Assembly: GCA_029335925.2 (NCBI GenBank)
Contig: JARJMX020000094.1
Coordinates: 1 to 5,348, forward strand
Direction of reading: 5' to 3'
DNA from: Gammaproteobacteria bacterium
Lineage (GTDB): Bacteria > Pseudomonadota > Gammaproteobacteria > Halothiobacillales > Halothiobacillaceae
Length of the DNA: 5,348 bases
This document shows, in pieces, positions 5,025-5,348 of the stretch. The first letter of the stretch is position 1, and each line of letters begins with the position of its first letter. The notes below the pieces were generated by a model, which saw only the letters and a list, made by a program, of their open reading frames with translations, ran no database searches and was not told where the DNA came from. A program made the translations under genes and the position numbers.

Positions 5025-5348
5025 ATGACTACCCGTCTGATGATTGCCGCTGCCATGATGTTCGCCTCCACTCTGTCCACCCAAGCGGCGGGGGAGGTCG
5101 CCGCGGGACAGGCCAAGGCCGCGGCCTGTGCCGGCTGCCATGGCGCCAACGGCAACAGCGCCACTGCCGCCTTCCCATCGCGCGCCGGCCAGCATGCCAA
5201 CTACATAGCCAAGCAGTTGCGCGAGTACAAGGCGGGAGTGCGTGCCAATGCCAGGATGGCCGGCAGTCCCGCCCAGCTCCCCAAGAAGCACAGGGCGAAC
5301 CTCGGAGCGAACTACCCAAGCCAAGACAAGAGCGCCGAGCCCTCCGAA
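5025..5348 (+). CDS. Periplasmic class I cytochrome c, c4-like (3' end outside window)
   Basis: The frame is open to the right edge, giving 108 codons. Residues 1 to about 22 are a Sec signal peptide ending S-T-Q-A-A. The mature part begins GEVAAGQAKAAAC and carries one heme c site, CAGCH at 35-39, followed by GANGNS, an RAGQHANYIAKQL helix, and Met78 in RMAG as the likely sixth heme ligand. This is the layout of one cytochrome c4/c5-type domain, a periplasmic electron carrier to terminal oxidases or other acceptors. Whether a second heme domain follows, as in true c4 (about 200 residues), cannot be seen. Beyond Met78 the sequence fits the family only poorly: the usual MAGMA...LS..DM..L.AYYA.Q pattern appears here as MAGSPAQLPKKHRANLGANYP. 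Position divergent to engB matches pseudomonad genomes, where cytochrome genes including c4 lie beside engB. Confidence 0.88.
   Translation, partial: MTTRLMIAAAMMFASTLSTQAAGEVAAGQAKAAACAGCHGANGNSATAAFPSRAGQHANYIAKQLREYKAGVRANARMAGSPAQLPKKHRANLGANYPSQDKSAEPSE

Overview
The window is high-GC, protein-dense DNA that looks gammaproteobacterial. Three things point that way. An EngB/YihA GTPase gene lies divergent to a periplasmic class I cytochrome c gene, an arrangement known in pseudomonads and their relatives. A glutathione reductase lies next to a peroxiredoxin-glutaredoxin (Prx-Grx) hybrid gene. Details of that reductase resemble the glutathione amide reductase (GarB) of purple sulfur bacteria (Chromatiales). 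I would guess a Chromatiales-like or related gammaproteobacterium, but the genus cannot be read from this window.

Layout, left to right. (1) 2-964 (+): 3' part of an AcvB/VirJ-type periplasmic serine hydrolase, cut by the window edge. (2) 965-1186: a gap with a weak terminator, a -10-like box, a Shine-Dalgarno site and a 22-codon hydrophobic reading frame that stops at a TAG. Codons for the middle of a peroxiredoxin follow directly in the same frame. (3) 1187-1678 (+): C-terminal half of the Prx domain plus a complete glutaredoxin domain; the part carrying the peroxidatic cysteine is absent. (4) 1761-3149 (+): intact glutathione reductase family flavoenzyme with a coenzyme site predicted to favour NADH. 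(5) 3197-4150 (+): secreted, probably outer-membrane beta-barrel protein of unknown function. (6) 4292-4933 (-): engB, the ribosome-assembly GTPase. (7) 5025-5348 (+): cytochrome c4-like periplasmic cytochrome, cut by the right edge.

The most interesting part is items 2-4. The gene pair matches the garA-garB module (glutathione-amide-dependent Prx-Grx peroxidase plus NADH-dependent disulfide reductase), but the peroxidase appears broken at its 5' end while the reductase is intact. The reductase has natural substitutions at several positions that were changed experimentally in E. coli Gor to switch NADPH to NADH. It also has Glu where GSSG-specific enzymes use Arg to hold the glycine carboxylate. 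The rest is largely housekeeping or uncharacterised. I saw no mobile element, CRISPR array, tRNA or rRNA.
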